A stretch of DNA of 64,000 bases, from contig OW028573.1 of the NCBI GenBank assembly GCA_932294295.1, forward strand, positions 53,724,329 through 53,788,328. Reading direction: 5' to 3'. This document shows, piece after piece, positions 47,221 through 57,089 of the stretch (positions are counted from its first letter, which is position 1; each line of letters begins with the position of its first letter). This stretch comes from Alitta virens (taxonomy: Eukaryota > Annelida > Polychaeta > Phyllodocida > Nereididae). Position numbers and translations under genes: made by a program. Below the pieces are notes generated by a model, which was not told where the DNA came from, made no database searches, and saw only the letters and a list, made by a program, of their open reading frames with translations.

Positions 47221-48492
47221 TTACAATTGCAAAATAGCTTTCTGAACTGCATCTTTGTTCTCAATCGGTCTGCAATATAATCTGTGAAATGTTGATGCTT
47301 TTGACCAATTTGCTCTTTCTATGATTTGTTCCACTGACAGTCCTTGATTTGCTTTGGACACTGCTGCACTTCTCAACGAATGTGCCTTGTATTTCCCTAT
47401 GTCGATTCCACTCAATTTCATCATGTCTTTCATCCATCTGCTGATCGTGGGTACTGATACCGGCTTGTGTGGCTTTACTAATGCTAAGAACATTTGTTCT
47501 TTTGCTTCATCCTGATTTCTCCAAGTTTTTGTTCGGTTGATGTACGCTCTTATGCAAGATACCACATCTAACTTCCCGTCCTCAAACTGTTGTACTGTGA
47601 AAGTTAATTCTGATTTGGCTGGTCTCTTCGTCTTAGTAAGTTTGCCAATTCTGATGACCAGTTTGTCTCCATGATCTTCAATGAGGTTTGGGTTGATACT
47701 TTTAATTTCATGTGCTCTACCAATTACTGCTAAAGACAGTAAAGTAACTGTCTTCATGGAGAGTTCCTTATCGGTCAGGTTGCCATTATCCTTCATATTC
47801 TGAATGTGCTCTAATACCATATTCACATCCCACGTCTCCACATAGCGTGGTTGGGGTGGTCTTTCGTTGAATGCTCCTGACATGAATTGTTTTACCCTCG
47901 GGTGTTGGCCAATTTTGTGTCCATCCACTTCTGGGTGATACGCTGATAAAGCCGCTCTATATCCATTTAGGGTTGAATATTCTAAACCCTCCTGATACGA
48001 TCTTGATAAGAAATTCACTACATTGACCAGAGAGGCTTGAAGTGAATTAATCCCTTCCGAGTCGCACCAGCTAAGCCATTTTCACCAGGCGCTATTGTAA
48101 ACGGACTGAGTGCCTGTCCTCCGGGATTTCCCCAATAGTTCACAAGCTGTTTCTGAAAAACCATCTGCTCCCCAACTTCTCCTGAGATTTTCCATGCCGC
48201 TAGGTGCAATGTTTTGTTCCTCGTTAACGGATGCAACTCTCCTTGCGGTCCCCTTAGAAGATCCGGCATTGGTGGAATAAGTATGGGTTGGTCGGCTAGC
48301 ATTTGAATTATCTTGCTGTACCAAGGTTGTGTGTTCCATACTGGTGCTATCATCACTACCATCGCTTTCTCTCTCTGAATCTTCGCTAGACATTTCCCTA
48401 TCAGGCAAAATGGTGGGAAAGCATAAGCCTGACGGTCCTTCCATTGGATCGAAAAGGCATCCGTCACTTGGGCACTGGGGTCGGGCTTCCAA
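47221..48492 (-). CDS. DIRS tyrosine recombinase, one in-frame TGA
   Basis: The frame runs 48492-47221 with a single TGA at 48084-48082, inside the N-terminal core-binding domain (before KWLSWCDSEGIN). Downstream of the TGA 287 codons are open. Catalytic features: Arg I in VIGRAHEIKSI, the H-x-x-R box in KAHSLRSAAVSKA, and the W/Y segment RANWSKASTFHRLY with the nucleophile Tyr. The upstream part overlaps the pol frame in another phase, as usual for DIRS elements. The TGA may be a real inactivating change, a read error or recoded. Without the part before the TGA, the core-binding domain would be shortened. Confidence 0.85.
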
Positions 48493-48566
48493 CTCGCATA
48501 TTTCGGAGTTTGGTGATTTAACCGGTCTGCGAACAGATCCATTTGTAATGGACCCCAGTTTTTGTT
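48018..48566 (-). CDS. C-terminal part of DIRS pol beyond the RNase H deletion
   Basis: After the deletion junction near 48566 the frame carries WGPLQMDLFADRLNHQTPKY, then DAFSIQWKDRQAYAFPPFCL and PLTRNKTLHLAAWKISG, segments that follow RNase H in DIRS pol proteins. It is out of phase with the upstream RT-RNase H frame because of the deletion. No Dam-type methyltransferase domain is seen. Confidence 0.7.
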   Translation of the reverse strand, partial: NKNWGPLQMDLFADRLNHQTPKYASWKPDPSAQVTDAFSIQWKDRQAYAFPPFCLIGKCLAKIQREKAMVVMIAPVWNTQPWYSKIIQMLADQPILIPPMPDLLRGPQGELHPLTRNKTLHLAAWKISGEVGEQMVFQKQLVNYWGNPGGQALSPFTIAPGENGLAGATRKGLIHFKPLWSM

Positions 48567-50197
48567 TCGGCAGTAATCATGATCCGTTTGGACATGCAGA
48601 ACTCCCACAACTCCTTGGTTATCCTCAACAGGTCCGATGATACTGTGTTGTCCATTTTCAAGTGAATGTGTTGCGTCTTCTGTTCCTTCGCAAACGCCTG
48701 CACAGCAAAATTCGCTGCCATTAATTCCAACACATTTATGTGTAATTCCTTCTCTCGGGATGTCCAAAGGCCTTGTGTGGTGACTCCATTGCAAACTGCT
48801 CCCCAGCCTGCTTTTGATGCGTCCGTCGTTATTATTAGGTCTGGTACTGGTGTTATTATGCTGCGTCCATTCCAGTTTTCTAGTTCGTCCATCCACCAAT
48901 TTAGCTCTTGACGGCACTCTTGATTCAATGTCACCTTTGCTTTGTACATCAGTTTGTTCTGCAATAGTGTTCGTGTCTTGCACATCTGCATGTTGCGATA
49001 ATGCAGTGGTCCGAGCTGAACCGCCTTCACTGATGCCACTAATCTGCCTGTCAGTGCTGCTAATTCTCTCGCTGTAACTTTCTTAGCTTGGGTTATCCTC
49101 TGACATTCTCTTTGAATTTGCTGCTTTTTCTCTTGTGGCAGACTGATCATCATTTCCGGTGCATTGATCTGGAAGCCTAAAAACTCTATTATTGGGGTCG
49201 GTTGTATGATTGATTTCTCCCAATTGATTACGAAACCTAGACGTGTAAGTAACCAAACTGCTGATTGGGTCTGCATTTGCAGTTCTTGTGGATTCTCGTT
49301 CATGAAAATCATGTCGTCCAGATAAATTACCATTTGTATCCCTGTTCTTCTGAGCACTGCCACTACTGGCTTCAGGATTTTGGTGAACATTTGTGGCGCA
49401 GATGCTAGCCCGAATGGGCACACTTTGAATTGATATAGCCTGTTGTTCCACCTGAATTTGAGGTATTTCTTCACCATGGGGTCCATTGGTATTGACAAGT
49501 AAGCGTCTTTCAGATCTAGATTCGTGAATTTGGTGTTCTTGGTCACCATATCCAGTGCCAAGTGCACGCCTTCCATCTTGAAATGCTCGTATGGTATATA
49601 AGCATTCAGTGGTTTTAGGTTGAAGACTGGCCGAATGGAACCGTCCTTCTTCGTTCTGGGAAACAGGAACCCCACAAACTGATCTGGGCTCTCTGGTGTA
49701 AGTTCGATGGCCTGTTTCTCTACTAACTTCTGAACTTCCGCGTTCAAGGCCATTTGATCCGACCTTGAGAAATACGGTGTTCTGGGCTCGTGCTCCTGGT
49801 AAGGCATTTCAACCCAGTCTATGGGGCATCCTCGGACTGCTGTTATTACCCAACTGTCTCTTGTGAGTCTCCCCCAGTTCTCTAAGTGCCGATTTAGGCT
49901 GCCCCCTATTGGCCCTGTTATCGGTGGTGACAATCCCACCGATCTGATGGCTTCTAGAATTTTGTTCTGCCCTACTGGCTCTATCCCAGAAATAGCCTGA
50001 TCTTTTTGCTCCCCCAAAGCAACTGTATCTTTTATAATTGGGAAAACATACATACCTTGTGTTTGCGCCTCGTTTGCCACGGCCGCCTCTCCCGGCACGG
50101 AACGACGACCTCCCTCGAAAGGGCTTGTTTTGCTGACCTTGAGGTCCTTTGGCGCCTTGGGTCTGCGTTGCTTCACGCGTCTGGTAAGTTGGCTCAT
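48518..50197 (-). CDS. DIRS reverse transcriptase-RNase H, RNase H end deleted
   Basis: The 559-codon frame contains RT motifs FLFPRTKKDGSIRPVFNLKP, FTNLDLKDAYLSIPM, CPFGLASAPQMFTKIL and the catalytic VIYLDDMIF. The RNase H domain has TDASKAGWGAV, ELMAA and MDNTVSS. The sequence then jumps from ITAE into an alternate phase. The related copy at about 54920-55025 shows that about 85 bp, coding for the HLPG-x-AD-x-SR segment with the last RNase H acidic residue, is missing here. The N-terminal 390 bp overlaps the gag frame in another phase, suggesting frameshifting or splicing for pol expression. Confidence 0.88.
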   Translation of the reverse strand: MSQLTRRVKQRRPKAPKDLKVSKTSPFEGGRRSVPGEAAVANEAQTQGMYVFPIIKDTVALGEQKDQAISGIEPVGQNKILEAIRSVGLSPPITGPIGGSLNRHLENWGRLTRDSWVITAVRGCPIDWVEMPYQEHEPRTPYFSRSDQMALNAEVQKLVEKQAIELTPESPDQFVGFLFPRTKKDGSIRPVFNLKPLNAYIPYEHFKMEGVHLALDMVTKNTKFTNLDLKDAYLSIPMDPMVKKYLKFRWNNRLYQFKVCPFGLASAPQMFTKILKPVVAVLRRTGIQMVIYLDDMIFMNENPQELQMQTQSAVWLLTRLGFVINWEKSIIQPTPIIEFLGFQINAPEMMISLPQEKKQQIQRECQRITQAKKVTARELAALTGRLVASVKAVQLGPLHYRNMQMCKTRTLLQNKLMYKAKVTLNQECRQELNWWMDELENWNGRSIITPVPDLIITTDASKAGWGAVCNGVTTQGLWTSREKELHINVLELMAANFAVQAFAKEQKTQHIHLKMDNTVSSDLLRITKELWEFCMSKRIMITAETKTGVHYKWICSQTG

Positions 50198-51158
50198 TTG
50201 TATGCATTGGTGGTTGTAATGGACTCATATAAGAGAAATTACGTCCTGGGCCCGGGCAAGCTCCTCGTCTTGAGCCAAACTCTCTTTTAGCCTCGCGAAG
50301 GTGTTGTGAGCCTTTTGCCCTCTTGTAAAGGGATTCGTGGAATGCCTCCCCGAAAAGGTTGGTAGATTCCGCTTGAAAAGCCTCATGATTCTGGCTGACC
50401 AGTAGCCCCGTTTTCTTAGATCCTCGAATGAACTTCGATAGCAGATTCTTCCGCCTGTTATACAAGATTGAACTGTGCACTTGCCCTAAAGCAATGAGTG
50501 TTTCCTCCACCGGTCTGCTCACTTTCTCAGGTTCTAGTTGTGCGTTTTCTTCTGTAGCACTACGTGACATGGTCCATAATTCTGACATTAGTCCCAAAGC
50601 TGTGCCTAAACGGACTCCCGCAGATAGGTATCCTTTGTCCTGGTTTTTCATAATCTCGGTGAGTTTCTGACCCAACATATCCAGCAGTTCTGGGTCCAAA
50701 GGCCTTCTCACTGCTTCCATGACCAAACTTGGGGATGGTCTTTCATCACAAATATTAGCCAGAACGTTTGGCATGAAAGGAGGATCTACAAAATATTTCT
50801 TCAGAAATTCCGATTGCTCTTGAGTCAAGGTTTCCCTCGCTGCTGCTTCTTCGGCGAGAGGGTCGAACATAGTCGCATCACTTAAAACCTGTGATGCCCC
50901 CGTGACCTTTCCTGTCAGTGTCTGTGGCTGTATCGGTGTCATACTCATAGACATAGTGGATGTGGCAGATTCCCCGTCCTCTTCACTGACATCCTGCCAT
51001 TCCTCTGCCAGTTCATCAAAACTGTCCTGGTCATATCCAAAATCATCAAACCCTACAAGGGGTGTGGTCCTGGGCACCTTGCTGGGCTTGGGTGGCCTAC
51101 GTGATTCCCGACTGATGGATTGCCGCCATTTTGCTGACGTGGATCGAGTTCGTTCCAT
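49809..51158 (-). CDS. DIRS gag-like protein
   Basis: 449 codons from ATG 51158. An acidic N-terminal third (EEWQDVSEEDGESA) precedes the conserved block PPFMPNVLANICDERPSPSL and RPLDPELLDMLGQKL, which is also preserved in the decayed copy at 52815. A basic Arg/Gly-rich part (FRGRSSFRAGRGGRGKRGAN) follows. No CCHC knuckle is seen. After about residue 325 it overlaps the pol frame, so the real gag end may be earlier. It presumably packages element RNA. Confidence 0.75.
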   Translation of the reverse strand: MERTRSTSAKWRQSISRESRRPPKPSKVPRTTPLVGFDDFGYDQDSFDELAEEWQDVSEEDGESATSTMSMSMTPIQPQTLTGKVTGASQVLSDATMFDPLAEEAAARETLTQEQSEFLKKYFVDPPFMPNVLANICDERPSPSLVMEAVRRPLDPELLDMLGQKLTEIMKNQDKGYLSAGVRLGTALGLMSELWTMSRSATEENAQLEPEKVSRPVEETLIALGQVHSSILYNRRKNLLSKFIRGSKKTGLLVSQNHEAFQAESTNLFGEAFHESLYKRAKGSQHLREAKREFGSRRGACPGPGRNFSYMSPLQPPMHTNEPTYQTREATQTQGAKGPQGQQNKPFRGRSSFRAGRGGRGKRGANTRYVCFPNYKRYSCFGGAKRSGYFWDRASRAEQNSRSHQIGGIVTTDNRANRGQPKSALRELGETHKRQLGNNSSPRMPHRLG

Positions 51159-51332
51159 TGATTTGAATCTGCAAATGGTCTTTTTTGATGCATTGTAGAC
51201 TCTTCCAGCCTAGTAAACGTGCCCTGCGGCGACTCATGTATCTGGGGCATGCGCCCCAAGCTCGTATCGATATTATTGGGCTCCCCCATCGATAAATATT
51301 AGCAGTCTGCAAGCAGACAGCTCCTTCTCCGA

Positions 51333-51477
51333 CGAGCAAATTTCGAGAAGTGAGGTGCGCACGCAACGCGTGACGTCATCGATATATGTCGAAATTTAGT
51401 TTCGACAATATATATTTTAAATTGCTAGAGAAGCACTTCACTTTCGTAAAATGCATCATTATATCTATTTCACTAAC
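51333..51477. repeat. Left inverted terminal repeat of the DIRS element
   Basis: Inverted with 46500-46644; includes a TGACGTCA near 51371. The element start is about 175 bp upstream of the gag ATG. Confidence 0.9.
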
Positions 51478-51486
51478 GATATAAAA

Positions 51487-52093
51487 TGTCAGGATCCTGA
51501 CACAAAGTCACGTGATAATGGCGGCCAAGACCCACTCCTTTGCACTTGTGTGGAGGGGACCAAACTTACTGGCGTTTACTAGCCCAAGCTGGGACTTGGC
51601 TAAAAGTTCCCTCCTCCGCACGAGTCCTTGGCTGGGACCTGCCTAAGCGTAGGCGATAGGCAGGTTGGTGCTGTCCATCTCCCATGGCTGATTGGCCAAG
51701 CACTGAATTTTCTGATTGGCTGTGCTATTTTTAGACTGGGGAACACGTTCCTGTCCACACATTTTCAATGTTAAAGGCAGAGATGTGCACGCACGCTACT
51801 GGGAGGAATCCCTCCCGGCTAATGGCAGCCTCTACCTGCGTACTGCATCAGCTAGTCGCAGCGGGCCAGCGAACACGAGTCCTTAAAATTAGCTTCACGC
51901 GCGTATCCTATCCCTGCCCCTACGTCTGAAAGTGCCGCTGGTTCTATGTCAAAATTACTTATGCCTTATGGATCAAAATGTCTACAGTTGGGTCATTCAA
52001 CAGAAACCGTGCATTTTAAGTTTAAGCATTTCAGCAAAAAAAAATGAAATTTTCAGTCTTTCTAAAATCCAGCAACAGCATGAATTTTATGGC
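51487..52093. other. Spacer between two head-to-head DIRS copies
   Basis: It begins with the perfect palindrome TGTCAGGATCCTGACA directly at the DIRS boundary. It contains GTCACGTG and ATGGCGGCCAAGA (YY1-like) and TTGGCTGGGACCTGCCTAAG, which is nearly repeated at 40835-40857. CG-rich compared with its surroundings. No reading frame is supported. Confidence 0.5.
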
Positions 52094-55000
52094 ATTAGTG
52101 AATAGATATAATGATGCATTTCACGAAGTGAAGTATGAAATCAGCAAATTTAAAGTATACCGAAATTTCACGGCGTCACAGTCACTTCTTATTTGTTCGT
52201 TTTTGGGAAGTTCGATGTTAGTCGCGATGGTCTTTTGATGATGGGCATTTAATCTGGTGCCTGTCTTTATGACACCAGCTGATAAACATCAGTTCTGATT
52301 TTATTTTGACTTTTGAGACATGTTCTGCTATGGGGAAGCCCAGTAGCAAAGAGGGGTGGAGTTCCCAAACGTTGGAGACGCCGGAGGACGGTAGTTCACA
52401 GCTTTCTGCAATGTCATTGTCTAAAAGACAGTTTGGCGATTTGGAGGGATTGGATCCCCGGTTGCAAGATGGTGGCCGGCCAGTTCTCATGACCTTGAAT
52501 CACCTCCCAAGTGCTCAAAATCGTCATTCCTGACTGGTTTTGATGAAGAAATGGAGCCAGACTTCGATGATTTTTCCGAATATGATGATGGTTACTCCGA
52601 ATACACAGATTCAGAGGATACTGCCCCATGGACTGCCAGGAGTTGTTTTGGAGGCATGACCTAGAGCACTAGCAGCAGTCAAGCCAATTTTAATCTAAGT
52701 GATCCATCGATGTATGATCCATTAGCCGAAGAAGCTGAAGCACAGGACACTCTTGTCAGGTGAGCAGAAGGAATTTATTTAGAAATATTTTGTAGACCCC
52801 CCCCCCCCCCCTTCATGCCAAATGTACTTTCAAAGATGTGCGAGAAACGACCCACTCCTTACTTGATTGTTGATGCTGTTAAGCGTCCTTTGGACCCAGA
52901 ATTGCTCAATATGCTAGGACCCAAACTTTCAGCCATAGTGAAGGGGCAAGATCGGGGCTACTTGTCCGCAGGAACCAGATTGGCCGCAGGCTTAGGGCCA
53001 CTGTGTGAATTGTGGAATCTGTCTCATGCGGGAAACGACAAACAAAATCACCAAGAGGCAGATAATGTTTGTCGTTTAGTGGAAGAGACTCTCATAATGG
53101 TAGGACAAGCAAATAGTGCGATTTTGTACAATCGCGGCAGTAACTTGCTCTCTAAGTTTGTATGAAGTAACAAGCAAGCGGGATTAATGGTGAGCCAGAA
53201 CCACAATGTGTTCCAACAAACATCAGAGGTACTGTTTGGGGAAAGTTTTCATGAAGCACTATACAAGCGTGCCAAAGGCAGTCAGCACTTGCGCAAGGCC
53301 CGCAGAGAGTTTGGATCGAGAAGAGGCAATCGTTCAGCTGGCGCTAATCGAATGAGTTACCGAAGCCCATTACAGCCGCCAATGCAAACTTAAGAGCCGA
53401 CATACAAATTAATCAGACCAGTCAGAAACAAGGACAAGGATGCAGACAGCATCAGCAGACCAAGCCCTTTCAAGGTGGGCCGTCTTTCCAGGCCAAGAGA
53501 GGCGGCCGAGGCCGAGTATGCAGGCGCTAACAGGTATGTCCCACTTTCCTATTTTACAAGTGGTGGTGTCCAAGGGTTTAAACGAGGTAGCTACTCCTGG
53601 AATAGAGCTATATGTTGGTTTCAACAGCATCCTGGGGGCTTTGGTTCTCGATCCACCAGTAGTATACCAGTCGGGAGCAGCCTAGCACATCATGCACAGA
53701 ACTGGGAGAAAATAACCAAAGTCAGTTGGGTGTTGGCAGCAGTTCACGGTTGCCCAATAGAATGGACAGAAACAACAGTTACATTCAGCTCCAAGGTTCC
53801 CCTCAACCGACCAAGCAGCCTTAGAAAAAGAAGTAGTGAAGCTACTGGAGAAAGAGGCAACAGAACAGGTGACAGAGTACCCAACCAGTTCATCGGGTTC
53901 ATTTTTCCCTGACCAAAGAAGGACGGGTCAATTCCTTCATTATTCAACTTGAAACTGCTAAACACTTCAAAATGGAAGGGGTTCACTTGGCACTGGACAT
54001 GATCACCCCACAAGCAGGTGGTTCACGAAACTGGACTTGAAGGATGCATATCTGTCAACCCCCATGTGTCCTCAAGTGAGAGAATACCTCCGGTTTCGAT
54101 GGGGCCAACAGTTTTATCAATTTCAAGTTTGCACCTCGAATGTTCACAAAGGTTCCGATACCAGCAGTGGCTCTGCTGCGAGGAGCGGGCATTCAAATGG
54201 TGATTTACTTGGACGATATTATTTTCGTCCACGAAGACCCCCTGGAATTGCAGGTGCAAACCAACTCAGCAGTGTGGCTACTCATTCATCTAGGGTTCAT
54301 GGTGAATTGGGAGTCCATAATGCAGCCTACACCAATTATAGAGTTCTTGGGGTTTCAGATAGATGCTCCCCGAATGATGATCCAGTTACCATAGGAGAAA
54401 GTACATCAGATCCAAAAGGAATGTCAAATGTTGCTCCAGACGAACGAGACCACAGTATGACAGTTAGCAGCATAACTAGGGCGACTAGTCGCAGCGGTCA
54501 AAGTGGTACAACCAGGCCTGCTACACTATCACAACAAGCTGTTGTGCATAACTCAACCACGAATGTCTCCAAGAATTAACCTGGTGGATGGCCGAGGTGG
54601 AAAATTGGAACGGGTGCAGCATCATCACACCAGTGCCGGATCTGATGATCACAACAGATGCCTCCGAGTTGGGTTGGGAGACAATGAGCAATGGGGTGAC
54701 AACTCAGGGTCGATGCACATAAATGTACTGGAGCTAAAGGCAGTGAACTTTGCAGTGCTTTCGTGAAAATTAGGCAGCAACAACATGTGCACGTCTAAAT
54801 GGAAAACACAGTGGCAGCAGCAAATGTCTACAACATGGGGGGGGGGGGGGGGGTGGGGGGACTACCTGAGTGTGACCAAGGATTTGTGGGAGTTTTTCTT
54901 GTCGAAACAGATCATAATTACTGCCGAGCACCTGCCGGGGATTGCCAACCAAATTGCAGACCATCAGTCTCGACATTACCACACTGCCAGCAGTTGAACA

Positions 55001-55185
55001 AGCAAATATTCAGATCAACAAGATTTGGGGCCCACTAGCAATGGATCTATATTTGTTCGACTGAATTATCAGATACCAAAATATGCCAGTTGGAAACCTG
55101 ACGTGGAAGCTCTGGTGACCGATGCATTTTCAATCCCATGGAAGGATCTTCAGGCTTATGCTTTCCCTCTGTTCTGTCTGATAGC
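52094..55185 (+). pseudogene. Decayed, 3'-truncated DIRS copy
   Basis: A degenerate terminal-repeat remnant at 52094-52195 (TTAGTGAATAGATATAATGATGCATTTCACG) is followed by gag pieces. 52815-53165 has PNVLSKMCEKRPTPYL and RPLDPELLNMLGPKL; 53187-53393 has YKRAKGSQHLRKA. Pol pieces in three phases follow: VIYLDDIIF at about 54200, RNase H remnants about 54650-54990 with AEHLPGIANQIADHQSRH, and a tail YASWKPDVEALVTDAFSIPW at about 55080. Stops, frameshifts, a C15 run in the DPPFMP codons (52797-52811) and G runs at 54837-54860 break it. The recombinase, ICR and right repeat are missing. It points away from the intact copy. Confidence 0.88.
52210..52289 (+). repeat. 80 bp direct repeat, copy 2
   Basis: Nearly identical to 45683-45762 on the same strand. 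It sits between the terminal-repeat remnant and the gag remains of the decayed DIRS copy, a place where the intact copy has no such sequence, so it is probably a separate small element. Confidence 0.85.
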
Positions 55186-57040
55186 GCATGCTCATGAGAA
55201 CTCGATCCCTTTATTAATTTTTTGAGAACTTGTAAGTGCTTGAACTTTATTTATCTTTGCAAGTTTAAATGAACATGGGATATCATGTAGTCAAGGTGAC
55301 CCAGCTGGCATCGTTAGAAACTATAAAGCCAAATTTGTGGGTGGAAACTAAAAAATAAAATGTATACGCAAATTAGAACAAATAGTTTTGGCAGTTTAAA
55401 AACATGACCTTATCAATCAATCAATGAATCAATCAATCAATCAATCAAATGTTGAATGGCAATTTTGCCTAATTATGACTTCAATGGGAAGCTTCCCTTA
55501 ATAATTATGAAATCTTTCCATCCCATCTAGTAACTGTTTTTATGAATAACTTCACATTTGTTGGGTTTCAGGATCTCTTCAGTCATTTTGGCAATGTGTA
55601 TATCCGATATACTATACCCTCAAAAATATATAAGACCACTTTAATTTACCATTGTGCACATTCTCAGAATTATCCTGAAAGGGAGTATCCAACCGTGGCA
55701 ACGCATGCTTACACTTTGGCATTTTCATTCACTTAGGGGGGAGCAGGTCACATGCCATGATAATAATGGCTAATTTATCTTCTCAGACCAGTTTTGCCAT
55801 TGGGGGGGGGGGGGGGGGGTTGAACAATAAAAGTGTTTCCTGGTACCATTGAATTTTAAAATGCTACTGCCGACAATGTATAGTTCCACATTGGTAAATG
55901 TTTCACCACGTGAAAACTAATTTTGATTCTTCTTGAATGTTCTGCTGAGGTCACATATCACATGTGACAAACATCCTGTTCAGAGATGCCATGACCTCTC
56001 ACCCCAGGTCAGCTAGTGCTCTGAAATCTGCAAACATCAGCCAGTAGGGAGTTTTTATAATTTTTGTATTTGATCTATTTACCTACCAAGAATCCTTTGA
56101 AGTTTGAGATTTAGCACCTGAAAAGCTCTGAATTTCTCTTTTAAGTTCTTGACATATTGATTTTGGTCTTGTTACCAGTTCTGTCAGGAAATCATCATTG
56201 GGTGTTATATAGTATGATATATTATTGTATGGCATGGAGATTAGGTTAATACATAGCCATGCCTGCATTCTTTTCAAAATTACTGACCTTATATGAGGTT
56301 ATCTATAAATAGCCATGCACTCTATTAACCCCAGGCAGGGTGATAAACCCAAACTGTTACATTCATGGGCATTCTTACAATAGGCAATGCATATATATAT
56401 CTTTTAATTGCACATCATGAAAAGGTAAATTTCACATGTATAATATACCCTGTTCAGACGCATAAACATCCTAGCTGTTAATGTCTGTCAAGCCTTATAT
56501 ATATATAGTAAATATGCCTTGTAGTGTGTCATATGCTATTTGAGGTGCTACATCATCGACTTAATTAAAAACTTGTTATGGTTCTAGTGTAATTTTTACT
56601 TTTTCTTTTTTTTATCTTGGAAGCCTAATGAAGAGATCCCTTGTCCAAAATCTTAACATGGACGGTCAGAGAGGAGGAGGGAGTGGCAAGACTGGATTTA
56701 GAAAGAGTCCTGTTTTCTCAGTCATTATAGCAGTGTGTAGGTAAAAATTATGATTTCTATATTTAGGTTACTGGTGTTATTGACAACTGCAGTCTACATT
56801 ACACATGTAAGTGCAATGTCACCTCACAATCATGTAGTATGTTATTCACTTTTCTTTTGTAGATGCAGTCATTCTACGATTTGGTGGACCATCCAGCTGT
56901 AATATCACCACAGTAACTCAGGAAATCCAAATATTCCTCAAATATGTTAACAAAGTTAATGATTGGGACTTTAACTTGAATAAACAAATTACTATTAAGA
57001 TTTAAACTGCATTGTTTGTATTGTATTTTTTCCCGGTTTG
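55186..57040. other. Noncoding region, simple repeats and weak exon-like pieces
   Basis: A (TCAA)n run at 55411-55449 and an 18-base G run at 55802-55819 are present. Plus-strand exon-like pieces occur at about 56627-56739 (ending AG-GTAAAA) and 56862-57000 (after TTTCTTTTGTAG, with AATAAA at about 56979). The joined peptide ends quickly and matches nothing I know. A noncoding transcript is possible. Confidence 0.4.
55411..55449. repeat. (TCAA)n microsatellite
   Basis: About nine TCAA units, with one TGAA interruption. Confidence 0.9.
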
Positions 57041-57089
57041 TCATTAAGGAAACCTGCAGGTGATTATCAGGATAACACCTTTAGAAAGG

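Larger units (their letters stand above)
46443..51486 (-). mobile_element. Near-complete DIRS retrotransposon with inverted repeats and ICR
   Basis: The ends carry 145 bp inverted terminal repeats (46500-46644 and 51333-51477, only a few differences). A 57 bp right-end extension is at 46443-46499. An internal complementary region at 47089-47203 is, in complement, exactly the left end (51448-51486) joined to the right end (46443-46522), sharing AAAA. That is the diagnostic DIRS arrangement, in which the ICR templates the junction of a circular cDNA later integrated by the tyrosine recombinase. No target duplication is expected and none is evident. Coding order (minus) is gag, RT-RNase H, tyrosine recombinase. 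The match of ICR and ends implies a young insertion, yet the pol frame has an RNase H deletion and the recombinase frame has one TGA. Confidence 0.92.

Noticed and set aside
46238..51868. Inverted 17 bp CTAGTCGCAGCGGGCCA-type match on both sides of the DIRS element as evidence of an enclosing transposon
   Set aside because: Homology does not extend beyond about 20 bp on either side and no target duplication is visible; it may be chance.
34741..55185. Retroviral or LTR-retrotransposon identity for the RT-bearing elements
   Set aside because: There is no protease, integrase or LTR; tyrosine recombinase, inverted repeats and the ICR place them in the DIRS order.
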